The position numbers and the translations under genes are program-made. Positions 54,844 through 62,685 of a stretch of DNA of 64,000 nt are shown one piece after another. How positions within the stretch are numbered: position 1 is the first letter of the stretch; each line of letters begins with the position of its first letter. The stretch is taken from the NCBI RefSeq assembly GCF_003350325.1, contig NZ_QLYZ01000001.1:396881-460880 (forward strand). Reading direction: 5' to 3'. The stretch comes from Vibrio rhodolitus. Lineage in GTDB: Bacteria > Pseudomonadota > Gammaproteobacteria > Enterobacterales > Vibrionaceae. The notes under the pieces are model-generated. The model ran no database searches. It was given only the letters and a program-made list of their open reading frames with translations, and had not been told where the DNA came from.

Positions 54844-55242
54844 TTGGGTAGCCATTAGCTTGCTACTACCAGAAAAACCAAATTTTCCATAAAGGCTGTG
54901 AGCATCGTCGGTGACCAAAAACTGGAACTTTGATACCCAACGAGGATCATCAACGATTGTCTGCACTAACCACTTACCAAGCCCTTGACCGCGATAATCT
55001 TGGTGAATAATAAGATCTGCAAGATAGGCTACAGAAGCAAAGTCCGTAACCACTCGAGCAAAACCAATCTGATGCTCATCTACAAACAATGAAAAGCAAA
55101 CGCTATGGGATATTGAAACTTTGATTGTTTCAATACTTCTTTCGCGAGCCCAGTAAGAAGAGCGCAATAGAGATTCAACTTGATCTAGTTGAACTTCATC
55201 ACGATTGTCACTGATCCTATAACTGTCCTTAATATGTATCAT
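54838..55242 (-). CDS. GNAT-family acetyltransferase (integron cassette)
   Basis: A 134-residue GNAT. ATG at 55242 is preferred because AAGGAAG precedes it; the upstream in-frame ATG at 55287 lacks one. The acetyl-CoA loop is DYRGQGLGKWLV (Q/R-x-x-G-x-G), followed by FLVTDDAHSLYGKFGF. The pattern fits small GNATs that acetylate metabolites or antibiotics, without assignment. Confidence 0.88.
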   Translation of the reverse strand: MIHIKDSYRISDNRDEVQLDQVESLLRSSYWARERSIETIKVSISHSVCFSLFVDEHQIGFARVVTDFASVAYLADLIIHQDYRGQGLGKWLVQTIVDDPRWVSKFQFLVTDDAHSLYGKFGFSGSSKLMATQV

Positions 55243-55332
55243 GTCTTCCTTAAAATATTGTGCGTATTTACCCACTAAGCAATGCAACCAATATCGCTAT
55301 ACACCATTTGTTATACGACCGACAAATGGAAC

Positions 55333-55968
55333 TCATTTAACAAAATACAACGCTTGCTCCAATGAGTTAAAATTTGGAATACTTTGACGATGTTCCACAC
55401 GCTCACCAACTATCACTAGATTCACACCAAGTTCTTCACATGCACGAACATCCCATTCTGCATCACCAAAATATGTAATTGGCATTTTCAGGGTTAAATC
55501 GGCTTTAGACTTCGCCAAATTCATGATTTCAATACGTGAGTAATGATCATTTGAAGAAGCAATCGGTAACTGATCTATTTCAAAGCCCGCTGATGCCAGT
55601 TTTATTTTTGCGGTTTCCCCCCAGCCACCCGTAGCAATAGATACAAGATGCAGATTGCTACTTAAAAGGTGCGATACGAAGCCCTTGGCACCAGGAACCT
55701 CTTGTGCCGGTTCGCGATTTATCGAGTTTTGAATATTTTTGACAAAGACGGGTTTAACTATGTTTTCTAGCTCCTCAATTGAATATTGAGGAGCTTGTCG
55801 CTCAATGAAAGTTTTTAGTATTCCTCTATCAGTGACATTTGGATAGTTGTGCCAATCATTTAAAATTTTTAGACCCGTTGTTTCATATACCGCATCAATA
55901 AAGCACTGTTCGTCAAATTCGTACGACTGAATCAGCGTTCCATCAACATCTAGCATGACATGTTTCAT
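55333..55968 (-). CDS. HAD-superfamily phosphatase-like protein (integron cassette)
   Basis: A 211-residue HAD hydrolase. ATG at 55968 with AAAGGGAA upstream gives the expected start MKHVMLDVDGTLIQSY, motif I DVDGT. Motif II SIATGG and motif IV YFGDAEWDVRACEELG are present, with a helical cap between. A small-molecule phosphatase is likely; the substrate is unknown. Confidence 0.88.
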   Translation of the reverse strand: MKHVMLDVDGTLIQSYEFDEQCFIDAVYETTGLKILNDWHNYPNVTDRGILKTFIERQAPQYSIEELENIVKPVFVKNIQNSINREPAQEVPGAKGFVSHLLSSNLHLVSIATGGWGETAKIKLASAGFEIDQLPIASSNDHYSRIEIMNLAKSKADLTLKMPITYFGDAEWDVRACEELGVNLVIVGERVEHRQSIPNFNSLEQALYFVK

Positions 55969-56078
55969 ATAATTCCCTTTAAGCTTTAACAATCCTTTGT
56001 TAGGTAACTGTTCTCGATGAAATTTTTGTATTCGTCTCTCGGTCTTCTCCTGCATGCTAACTATGAGGAATATAATTT

Positions 56079-56525
56079 ATGCATGCTGTAAAAAATCACT
56101 CTAGAAATGACAACATTGGGTATCTTATTGGTGTTGTGGGCGTTTCATTGGTACTAGCTTGGATTGGAATCTACAAATTCACACCTACTGAAGCCCTACT
56201 CATTAAACCACTAGTTGAAAATCATTTCGCCATGGGTTGGTTATATAATTTCATATCTGTTCAAGCCGTATCAAACATTATTGGTGCAACAGAAATTGTT
56301 GTTGCTATTGGGCTTCTCGTTGGCATTAAAAATACAAAAATAGCCTACCTTTCTGGTATTGCCGCTGCAATTATTTTTGTTACTACATTGAGTTTTCTTC
56401 TTACTACGCCAAATACATGGAAAATTTCTGACGGAGTGCCCGTTACTAACTTCTTCTTAGTCAAAGACATTTTGTTTCTCGCGATATCAGTGAGCGTTAT
56501 CGAACGAAATAAACCTATTTCGTAA
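56079..56525 (+). CDS. DUF417/YkgB (RclC-like) membrane protein, inverted relative to the array
   Basis: A 148-residue protein with four membrane helices; motifs LAWIGIYKFTPTEALLIKPLVE and SNIIGATEIVVAIGLL are those of the DUF417 family that includes RclC of the hypochlorous-acid response. It has a GAGGAA ribosome binding site. It is the only intact cassette-region gene on the plus strand apart from transposases, so the cassette carries its gene backwards or was inserted otherwise. Confidence 0.88.
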   Translation: MHAVKNHSRNDNIGYLIGVVGVSLVLAWIGIYKFTPTEALLIKPLVENHFAMGWLYNFISVQAVSNIIGATEIVVAIGLLVGIKNTKIAYLSGIAAAIIFVTTLSFLLTTPNTWKISDGVPVTNFFLVKDILFLAISVSVIERNKPIS

Positions 56526-56741
56526 CAAATATCGAGCCGAAACAGAACTTCTCTGAAGTAGGCTCCTGTGGTCTATCACCAAGCCATATATAATTGATTA
56601 CTTGCGGTAGATATACCTAAAATAGCGCCTATCATTGCCTGCACAAAAATATGGTTGTTATACTAAATTCAATGCCTAGAGTCGCTGTTATATGGGATAA
56701 AGATAGCGCAAAACATTAACTGTTTATACTAATGGCTCTTA
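56526..56741. other. Gene-free stretch between the DUF417 and GNAT cassettes
   Basis: A 216-base interval. It holds attC-like words (GTTATAT and GTTATAC on the plus strand; CGTAAC at its left edge), but I could not fold a convincing site. It probably contains one or two degenerate attC sites. Confidence 0.35.
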
Positions 56742-57194
56742 TTATGTTTGCGGTCCAAGAGTTTTGCTTAACTCTACTTCCCTACCTGCAACTAAATTTC
56801 CTGTAGGCATAAAACCACAACTTAAGTAGAAACCTTTTGGACCTTTATTGCTATCCACAACACTTGTATAAAGGGTCGATGCCCCAAATTCCTCAATCAA
56901 CTCTGAACTCAGCAACTCAATGGCTTTACGGCCATAACCTTTTGATTGGAGTCTCTCACCTAGCATGAATCGCCAAAGGAAAAATTTATCTGCGGAAATA
57001 TCTGCGTTTACTAAGATGAAACCGACTGGCTTATCTTCAACATAGATGCCACGAAACCAAGGAAAATCCATAAAGTTCGCTTCAGCCAATGAAATCGCAT
57101 TGCTATCAACATGATTTAATTGATTTTTAGCAACTTGTAATTGGCAGATTTCATAGAAATTATCATGACCAATTCTTCTTAACTCGATGCTCAT
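56742..57194 (-). CDS. GNAT-family acetyltransferase (integron cassette)
   Basis: A 150-residue GNAT of the family with MSIELRRIGHDNFYEICQL at the N-terminus. The acetyl-CoA region is RFMLGERLQSKGYGRKAIELL (RLQSKGYGRKA), close to the spermidine-acetyltransferase-like subgroup. Near the C-terminus SVVDSNKGPKGFYLSCGFMP fits the family fold. Confidence 0.88.
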   Translation of the reverse strand: MSIELRRIGHDNFYEICQLQVAKNQLNHVDSNAISLAEANFMDFPWFRGIYVEDKPVGFILVNADISADKFFLWRFMLGERLQSKGYGRKAIELLSSELIEEFGASTLYTSVVDSNKGPKGFYLSCGFMPTGNLVAGREVELSKTLGPQT

Positions 57195-57237
57195 TCTGAC
57201 AATTTCCCTCCGAAAACATCACAGACAATTAAGTAGT

Positions 57238-57339
57238 GTTCAACGCTGCCACCTTACCTAAGCCACTGTGCTTTAACACTAATGTAGATTCAAACGAAAA
57301 TGCCAAGCGTTGCGAATCTGCTTCAATTGTTTGTTATGT
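57238..57339 (-). repeat. attC site of the cassette at 57334-57780
   Basis: 102 bases. On the minus strand it opens ACATAAC, continues with GATTCGCAACGCTTGGCATT (VCR-like) and closes at GTTGAAC after GGCAGC. Confidence 0.75.
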
Positions 57340-57780
57340 GCGTAACCAAGACATCGGAACATACCTAATGCCTTTTACACTTTGCTCTGTGTCTGTAACG
57401 GTAAAACCTTGTGATTCGTAAAAGCCAACTGCATTTACCGAAGATTTCAAACCAACCTCTTTAGCTGAAGATCGGGACAGAAGGTGATGCAACAATCTTT
57501 TCCCAACACCACTTTTCTGAGAGCGAGTATCAATGAATAAGTGCGTAATATAATCACTGTCTCGAATTGCACCAAAGCCAATAATCTCGTTATCAGTCGT
57601 TACTTTAAAGCTTTGAAAACGAGTCAAATCAAGCGCCGTTTCAACATCAGGATGTATGCTAGAAATGAAAGATTTACGCCCCTCTTCACTTAAACTCGGA
57701 AGAATATTTGAGCTTGCCACATTAGAGATAAGCTCCACTAATGCACTGATATCTTGATTATTTACTTGTTCGATTTCCAT
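57334..57780 (-). CDS. GNAT-family acetyltransferase (integron cassette)
   Basis: A 148-residue GNAT. Acetyl-CoA motif TRSQKSGVGKRLLHHLL (Q/R-x-x-G-x-G), preceded by YITHLFID and followed by GLKSSVNAVGFYESQGF, the classical GNAT C-terminus. AAGGAAGG precedes the start. Function unassigned. Its stop lies inside the attC. Confidence 0.9.
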   Translation of the reverse strand: MEIEQVNNQDISALVELISNVASSNILPSLSEEGRKSFISSIHPDVETALDLTRFQSFKVTTDNEIIGFGAIRDSDYITHLFIDTRSQKSGVGKRLLHHLLSRSSAKEVGLKSSVNAVGFYESQGFTVTDTEQSVKGIRYVPMSWLRT

Positions 57781-57794
57781 GTTCCTTCCTTAGC

Positions 57795-57895
57795 CCATAA
57801 CACCTTATTCAGTGGTTAGCAACGCTACCACCTACCTAAAGCATTGTGCCGTAAACACTTCAACCAATTCAAATAAAAAATGCCGAACGTTATAA
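57795..57895 (-). repeat. attC site of the NERD-protein cassette
   Basis: 101 bases. Minus strand: TTATAAC ... CGGCATTTTT ... AGCGTTGC ... ending GTTATGG, 6 of 7 outer bases complementary. Confidence 0.75.
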
Positions 57896-57900
57896 GTCTC

Positions 57901-58686
57901 TTAAACAGTCTGTTTGTTGAAGTGTTTCACCGCTCTACACTTTGGAAAGCTTGAGCAACCCCAAAACTGTTTACCGATATTTTCACCACGCTTGGTTTCA
58001 CGTAACACCATTTCTGAGCCGCAACGGGGGCACTGATTTGAGCTAGCTTTAGATTCGACAATCTCTTTAACATGTTTACGGTGCTTTAAGTCCGTAATGA
58101 CTCCACGCTTTAACTTTATCTGGTTTATTAACTCAATTAGCCCAGCATAATCATTATCGGAGAACACGACCTCGTTAAATTGCTGGATATATTGAATACA
58201 TCCTCGCGCATAGGTAACGTTTGGGGGCATTTCAGTTTTAAAGGTACTATCACCGATGAAAACAATTACTGAATGTAAGTGTTCTTCACTGCAGCCTAGC
58301 AAGGTTTCCAACGTTTTTATATGCTTGTAATTCTGATGCAGCGGGTTTTGAAATTTAGAGGAATGACGATATATCTTTTGTGTCCACTGCTTCTGGTGAG
58401 CCGATCCAAATATCCAACCTTTCATATTTTTAGTTTCAACGACAAAGATGCCAAATCTAGAGACCACAATATGGTCGACTTGAGTTGTGCCATCGCTAGT
58501 CGGCAACGTTACGTCTTTTATTAGCGTGTAATCAGACTCTGGTAATTTGGACAAAAGACGATTAACGAGAAACTCACCGAATACCCCTTTGAACCACCTA
58601 CTTTTGAAAACGCTCACAATGAGCAATAGAGGCACTAGATACCAAACTTGCTCAAGAGCATTAAAAAATACTTCAAAAATATTCAC
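57901..58686 (-). CDS. NERD-domain protein with topoisomerase-type zinc ribbon (integron cassette)
   Basis: A 261-residue protein. N-terminal membrane helix (about 12-27), then a NERD nuclease-related domain (about 33-140): GEFLVNRLLSKL, TTQVDHIVVSRFGIFVVETK and the DH ... E-x-K pattern of the restriction-endonuclease fold. The C-terminus has a C4 zinc ribbon (CPRCGSEMVLRE ... FWGCSSFPKC) like the DNA-binding repeats of topoisomerase I. A membrane-tethered nucleic-acid enzyme is suggested. An antiphage or DNA-processing role is possible but unproven. Confidence 0.9.
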   Translation of the reverse strand: MNIFEVFFNALEQVWYLVPLLLIVSVFKSRWFKGVFGEFLVNRLLSKLPESDYTLIKDVTLPTSDGTTQVDHIVVSRFGIFVVETKNMKGWIFGSAHQKQWTQKIYRHSSKFQNPLHQNYKHIKTLETLLGCSEEHLHSVIVFIGDSTFKTEMPPNVTYARGCIQYIQQFNEVVFSDNDYAGLIELINQIKLKRGVITDLKHRKHVKEIVESKASSNQCPRCGSEMVLRETKRGENIGKQFWGCSSFPKCRAVKHFNKQTV

Positions 58687-58734
58687 GGATTTTCCCTATT
58701 CAAATACATTACATTGATCGGCAAAAAATTGTTC

Positions 58735-58871
58735 GCTAACATGTTGAACGAAATGAAAAAGCTGATCGTTGCTTGTCCGTTTAAATGGCTCATATGGCTA
58801 ATCAGCATTCAAATCGGGTAAATTGAAACTCTTTTAGCTACAACTAAATTGACGCCATAGTCTCTTGTTAG
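58735..58871 (-). repeat. attC site of the cassette at 58868-59362
   Basis: 137 bases with perfectly complementary outer boxes GCTAACA (58735-58741) and TGTTAGC (58865-58871). The interior is unlike the VCR consensus. Confidence 0.65.
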
Positions 58872-59362
58872 CTAGCTGTATGATTCGCTTCATACCATGC
58901 GTGCATAATTCTTGCTCTGTTGCATGCTTCTCTAACATTGCATTCAGAAAACGACATGTCGAACCTAGTTAAATTATTTGTCGACTCGAAGAACTTTAAG
59001 TGTAAGAAACGTCTATAACTTAATCTCGCCTTAGTTGTAGTTATACATAACCCCTTGTTTCGATTGGAATAACAGTCAATAGTACAAACGTCACTCCATG
59101 GTATAAAACCTCCTTTATGATGATAAATACCCTCATAAAGAATAGATAGCAAGATGGGATTAAACATCATTCGATATAGCTCTTGGAACAATAGCAACAA
59201 TACAGGAACAACCACAACGTAGCCTAAGGTGGGCTCATCGCTATATATTAGTCGCCCATACACAAGCAAAAAAACTACAAATATGACGAGCCTACAGTAC
59301 CTCGTCTTATATGTATGGTTCTCGATCGTAACTTCGATTCCATCAATTGTTATTTTTCGCAT
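58868..59362 (-). CDS. Hypothetical membrane protein, 164 residues (integron cassette)
   Basis: ATG at 59362 (MRKITIDGIEVTIENHTY) is preferred to an upstream TTG. Two close membrane helices (about 25-42 and 49-68) follow a short N-terminal segment; the remainder is a cytosolic domain with a strand-rich character (GGFIPWSDVCTIDCYSN) similar to small PH-like domains of the YcxB/bPH kind. No function assigned. Confidence 0.75.
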   Translation of the reverse strand: MRKITIDGIEVTIENHTYKTRYCRLVIFVVFLLVYGRLIYSDEPTLGYVVVVPVLLLLFQELYRMMFNPILLSILYEGIYHHKGGFIPWSDVCTIDCYSNRNKGLCITTTKARLSYRRFLHLKFFESTNNLTRFDMSFSECNVREACNRARIMHAWYEANHTAS

Positions 59363-59409
59363 AGACCCCAAAGCCAGTTAACGAATGACATGGATTCCCC
59401 CTCCCGAGG

Positions 59410-59890
59410 AACTGCCACACTTAAGTGGTACACATTTGCACCGGAGGCACCATGTCTGATTACTCTTATTTCTGCGGGATTGATTTAGCTAAAAACCACT
59501 TCAGCATTCATGCTGTTGACCAGTATGACAAAGTTTTACTTCATAAATCAGTCACTCGCTCTAAACTACTGACTACAATAGCAAATATTCCACCTATGCG
59601 AATAGGTGTTGAAGCGTGTGGTGCTGCACATTATTGGGCAAGAACATTACGCAAATGTTTCACCATTTTTTGAATAGCGCCTTCTGGGGTTAACCAATAA
59701 GTGTCTAGTGAACCTATGAGAAGTCATAGGCAGTGGCGAGACCGCAATAAGGGATCCTCAGTATGTGTTTGTCGTAAGCAATGCTCAATGACCGAAATAA
59801 CAAAGCGAAGTAGATAACTTTGTTGTTCGAAAAGCATTGGCTGCTCTCGCAGCCAACAGGATGTTATTGCCTATTGACAGGCAGAAGGCT
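59410..59890 (+). mobile_element. IS110-family element, internally deleted remnant
   Basis: It begins near a CCAC-ACTTAA-GTGG palindrome, carries only the first part of a transposase, and then has about 220 bases of noncoding sequence with two hairpins: AACAAAG / CTTTGTT (59799-59824) and TTGGCTG / CAGCCAA (59837-59856). Outer ends are approximate. Confidence 0.6.
59452..59673 (+). pseudogene. IS110-family transposase, N-terminal fragment
   Basis: 74 codons from the ATG at 59452 encode the start of a DEDD transposase: GIDLAKNHFSIHAV with the first Asp and IGVEACGAAHYWARTLRK with the Glu. The frame then ends at CFTIF. Another frame across the same stop region reads NVSPFFE-stop, as expected if an internal deletion joined the N-terminus out of frame to the normal C-terminus. 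It cannot encode an active enzyme. The protein is diverged from the intact copy at 61335-62345. Confidence 0.8.
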
Positions 59891-59904
59891 CATATGTGTT
59901 ATAT

Positions 59905-60366
59905 TCAGTCTGCGATTTCAAATATGGAGTCAATGATGATAGGTAAATTACCCCTTACGGACATTGCTCCAAAAACTGAGCGTGCGTGAACGCCCTTTTC
60001 GCCAAACACGTCCGCCATTAAATCAGAGCACCCATCCAATACTTTAGGATGTTGTTCAAAATCACTCGTAGCATTAACGAAGCCTTGAAGCTTTACAACG
60101 CGGGCGACTTTGTCTAATGAACCTAATTCGAGTTTAACCGCTGCCAAAATATCTAAGCCTGTAGCTTTAGCAAAAACGTAACCTTCTGCTGTTGTGTATT
60201 CTTGACCTAGCTTACCTTTCGGTACTTTGCTTAAGCCAGCCACTGGTCCTTTACCTGAAACATAAAGTAAGTTGCCGGTTCTCACACAATTACAGTAACT
60301 ACCTTGAGGGTCGCTTGCTTGAGGTAACTCTAATCCAAGTTCTGATAGTCTCTGTTCGATGTTCAT
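59905..60366 (-). CDS. RidA/YjgF-family protein (integron cassette)
   Basis: A 153-residue member of the RidA superfamily of the longer YjgF-like type (LELPQASDPQGSYCNCVRTGNLLYVSGKGP; VVKLQGFVNATSDFEQHPKVLDG; HARSVFGAMSVRGNLPIIID). Unlike the 54338 protein it keeps an Arg in the HARS segment. It could act on reactive imines or enamines; the exact subclass is uncertain. Ribosome binding site GGAGG is present. Confidence 0.88.
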   Translation of the reverse strand: MNIEQRLSELGLELPQASDPQGSYCNCVRTGNLLYVSGKGPVAGLSKVPKGKLGQEYTTAEGYVFAKATGLDILAAVKLELGSLDKVARVVKLQGFVNATSDFEQHPKVLDGCSDLMADVFGEKGVHARSVFGAMSVRGNLPIIIDSIFEIAD

Positions 60367-60389
60367 TTATCCTCCATGATTGAACAAAA

Positions 60390-60516
60390 ATACAACGCTC
60401 TACTAAAGGGGGGAGAAACGCAATACCGATGCTCTCGCACACCACCTTAATCACTAAATTCAGCGTATAGTAAAAATGCCACGCGTTGCGAATCCCTTTT
60501 GAGCAGTTTGTTATAC
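60390..60516 (-). repeat. attC site of the SDR cassette
   Basis: 127 bases. On the minus strand it opens GTATAAC (60510-60516) and continues GATTCGCAACGCGTGGCATT (VCR-like), then ACGCTGAATTTAGTG and GGTGGTGTGCGAGAGC, and closes near GTTGTAT. Confidence 0.85.
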
Positions 60517-60521
60517 GAATT

Positions 60522-61205
60522 TTACCAGACGTGTTCCGTACCCTGCCATGTTAAGAACTTACCGCTTTGTTCTGTAGTAAGGTTACGAGCAAGTTTAATA
60601 ATACCTGACGCACTTTCCTCAACAGTAATGTCTGCATCTTTGCCACCCATGTCCGTTTTAACCCAGCCTGGATGAATCGGGCACACAACAATTCCTTTTG
60701 GCTTCAGCTCCAATGCCTACACTTGCATTACCTTATTAACCGCTGCTTTTGAGCTACGATACGCATACATACCGTAGCTTTCTCGGTTTAATGCCCCCAT
60801 TTGGCTTGAGATGGTAATAATACGAGGGTTAGTACTAGTTTCGAGAAGCCCTAAAAGAGCTCGGCTCACCATAAGAGGTGCGATTGAGTTCACGGCAAAG
60901 GTGTTGAGCCATTCTTTTGAGTCGATAGCCTCCATGGATTGCTCGTCTGAACCAATAACACCCGCATTATTGATAAGTATGTCTAACTGAACATTAGATA
61001 GCTTAGAGGCTAAATTAGCTACTGACGCTTCATCAGTGACCTCTAGTTCATGCAATGTCAGCGAATTATTAACAAGCATGCTTTTTAACTGCACTGAAGG
61101 CTGACCACGATAAGTCGAGATGACATTATAACCTAAAGCTAAAAACTGGCGAGTTAGTTCAAGTCCAATACCTCTTGAAGCTCCAGTGATTAAGACTGTT
61201 TCCAT
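60522..61205 (-). pseudogene. Short-chain dehydrogenase with an in-frame amber codon (integron cassette)
   Basis: An SDR reading frame of about 227 codons starting METVLITGASRGIG (cofactor loop TGASRGIG) with NNAG, the catalytic SSQMG, and YxxxK as YRSSK. After NKVMQV a single TAG codon (60717-60719) interrupts the frame, which continues with ALELKPKGIVVCPIHPGWVK, the normal C-terminal SDR segment. One base change separates it from an intact gene, so it is a recent pseudogene, a suppressed stop, or a sequencing error. Confidence 0.85.
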
Positions 61206-61250
61206 TTGCTGAATTTCCTTATTCGTATAACGCCCTGTTAAGGTGATGAG

Positions 61251-61263
61251 ATGGTCTCCCCCT
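61251..61263 (+). repeat. Left inverted repeat of the IS1111-type element
   Basis: ATGGTCTCCCCCT, the exact reverse complement of 62569-62581. Confidence 0.9.
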
Positions 61264-61334
61264 ACCACTTCACATGACCATCAGCCATGCTTGGAGTGTT
61301 CAGGTCCAAAAGCAAAAGGAGAAGAGCATGACTC

Positions 61335-62345
61335 ATGCATAAAATCATCGGCATCGACTTAGCAAAAAATATCTTCTTTCTTTTTGAAATTAATCATAAA
61401 GGAAAGAACCTCAGCCGTAAAAAACTTCAACGAAGTAAACTGCTTAACTACGTCGAAAATCAAACTCCATGTATCATCGCAATGGAAGCGTGTTCTGGTG
61501 CGCACTATTGGGCTCGTGAGTATGAAAAATTTGGGCATGATGTTCTGCTATACCCTCCTCAACATGTCAAAAATCAGCGCCGAAAGCAGAAAAATGACTA
61601 TAACGATGCAGAAGCGATTGCTGAACTTGCACTCTATCAACGCGCCCACCCCGTCCCACACAAGTCCATCGAACAACAAGACATTCAATCATTAATTCGA
61701 ATGCGCAGACTATGTGTTACCGAAAGAACCCGTTTGATTAATCAAGTTCGAGGATTGATTGCTGAGTACGGCATCATTGTTCCCAAGGGAAAAGCCTCTT
61801 TTAGGCAAGCTATTCCCGAAATATTGGAAGAGGTGGAAAACCAACTCTCGCCAATATTGCGTGAACTTCTATCACGTCAATATGAACGCTCTTTATATAT
61901 CGATGAACAGATCCAATGGTTTGAAGAGAAACTCAGCCAAACCGTTAAACAATTTGATAATGCCAAAAGACTGATGTCTATTCCTGGCTTTGGACCACTC
62001 ACTAGCCAAGCTGTCGCCGTATGGCTCGGCACTGGACAGCAATTTAAAACTGGGCGAGATGCTTCTGCTGCGATGGGACTCATTCCAAAGCAAGATACCA
62101 CAGGGGGCAATGTCATTCTTCTCGGTATTTCCAAGCGAGGCTATACTTACATTCGCTCATTACTGGTTCATGGTGCTAGAGCTGCTTTAAGACGAGCCAA
62201 GTTCAAGTCCGACAAACTCAGTAAATGGATGCTTGAGTTGCAAGAGCGACGAGGTGCCAACCGCGCTGCGGTCGCACTCGCAAACAAACTCATGCGGATC
62301 GCTTGGGCTGTCATCGCCAAAAACGAAGAGTATCAACCAGTATAA
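61335..62345 (+). CDS. IS1111-type DEDD transposase
   Basis: A 336-residue transposase. N-terminal RuvC-like DEDD domain: Asp8 in GIDLAKN, Glu51 in MEACSGAHYWA, Asp88 and Asp91 in NDYNDAEA. The C-terminal Transposase_20 domain (about 212-297) has SIPGFGPLTSQ and LLGISKRGYTYIRSLLVHGA. At the place where most relatives have Ser before TGG/SGG, it reads QDTTGG, so the usual catalytic Ser may be Thr255 or lie nearby. It otherwise looks intact. Start overlaps a short upstream ATG; AGGAGAAG precedes it. Confidence 0.92.
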   Translation: MHKIIGIDLAKNIFFLFEINHKGKNLSRKKLQRSKLLNYVENQTPCIIAMEACSGAHYWAREYEKFGHDVLLYPPQHVKNQRRKQKNDYNDAEAIAELALYQRAHPVPHKSIEQQDIQSLIRMRRLCVTERTRLINQVRGLIAEYGIIVPKGKASFRQAIPEILEEVENQLSPILRELLSRQYERSLYIDEQIQWFEEKLSQTVKQFDNAKRLMSIPGFGPLTSQAVAVWLGTGQQFKTGRDASAAMGLIPKQDTTGGNVILLGISKRGYTYIRSLLVHGARAALRRAKFKSDKLSKWMLELQERRGANRAAVALANKLMRIAWAVIAKNEEYQPV

Positions 62346-62568
62346 AACACCATGCACCACCAACCCTTTGCAAAGTACGTAGTGAGATGAATAACAGGAT
62401 AAATCCTACACGTTGAAAACCTTGTGCTCACGCTGGCTTTTAAAGTCGATAAGGTGATTAGGACTTCGTGTTCGACTGCCTCATCTTGGTCAAGGCAATA
62501 GCCACAAAAACAGGCCGTATATATGGTAGTTAACCTGCACTTTTAATCACACTGCTGACTTGCAAAAC
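62346..62568 (+). ncRNA. Candidate guide (seek/bridge) RNA region of the IS1111-type element
   Basis: The noncoding 3' part of the element. A hairpin AGTCGA (62444-62449) / TCGACT (62472-62477) has a 22-base loop that starts TAAGGTGAT, identical to 61239-61247 of the attC just left of the insertion. The next hairpin (GCCT / AGGC) starts its loop side with CTCATC, complementary to GATGAG at 61245-61250. ATATATGGT (62519-62527) is complementary to the right end of the element (62577-62585). These are what target and donor guides should look like; the RNA itself is not shown. Confidence 0.5.
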
Positions 62569-62581
62569 AGGGGGAGACCAT
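62569..62581 (-). repeat. Right inverted repeat of the IS1111-type element
   Basis: AGGGGGAGACCAT, the exact reverse complement of the left repeat. Confidence 0.9.
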
Positions 62582-62685
62582 ATATGTGAGCAACGCAATA
62601 CCTAAGCTCCCGCATACCACCTTAAACATTAAACACAACGCATAGTAAAAATGCCACGCGTTGCGAATCACTCTTAAACAGATTG

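Larger units (their letters stand above)
59376..59904 (-). repeat. attC site of the RidA cassette, split by an IS110-family remnant (tentative)
   Basis: On the minus strand ATATAAC (59898-59904) just after the RidA gene and GTTAACT (59376-59382) just before the next cassette gene would be the outer boxes, with about 480 bases of IS110-family remnant and its flank between. The outer boxes agree only partly. Confidence 0.45.
61251..62590 (+). mobile_element. IS1111-type (IS110 family) insertion sequence in an attC site
   Basis: About 1.34 kb with 13-base near-terminal inverted repeats (61251-61263 and 62569-62581, perfect), one transposase gene and a 235-base noncoding 3' region. Subterminal repeats and a long 3' noncoding region mark the IS1111 group. 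The position inside attC matches the known attC-targeting IS1111 subgroup. TGAG occurs at both edges, so the exact ends are uncertain by a few bases. Confidence 0.88.

Noticed and set aside
55260..55335. attC between the HAD and GNAT cassettes
   Set aside because: GTATAAC is present on the minus strand, but there is no closing GTT box at attC distance. The clear element is a CCATTTGT / ACAAATGG hairpin. A degenerate attC is likely but its borders cannot be given.
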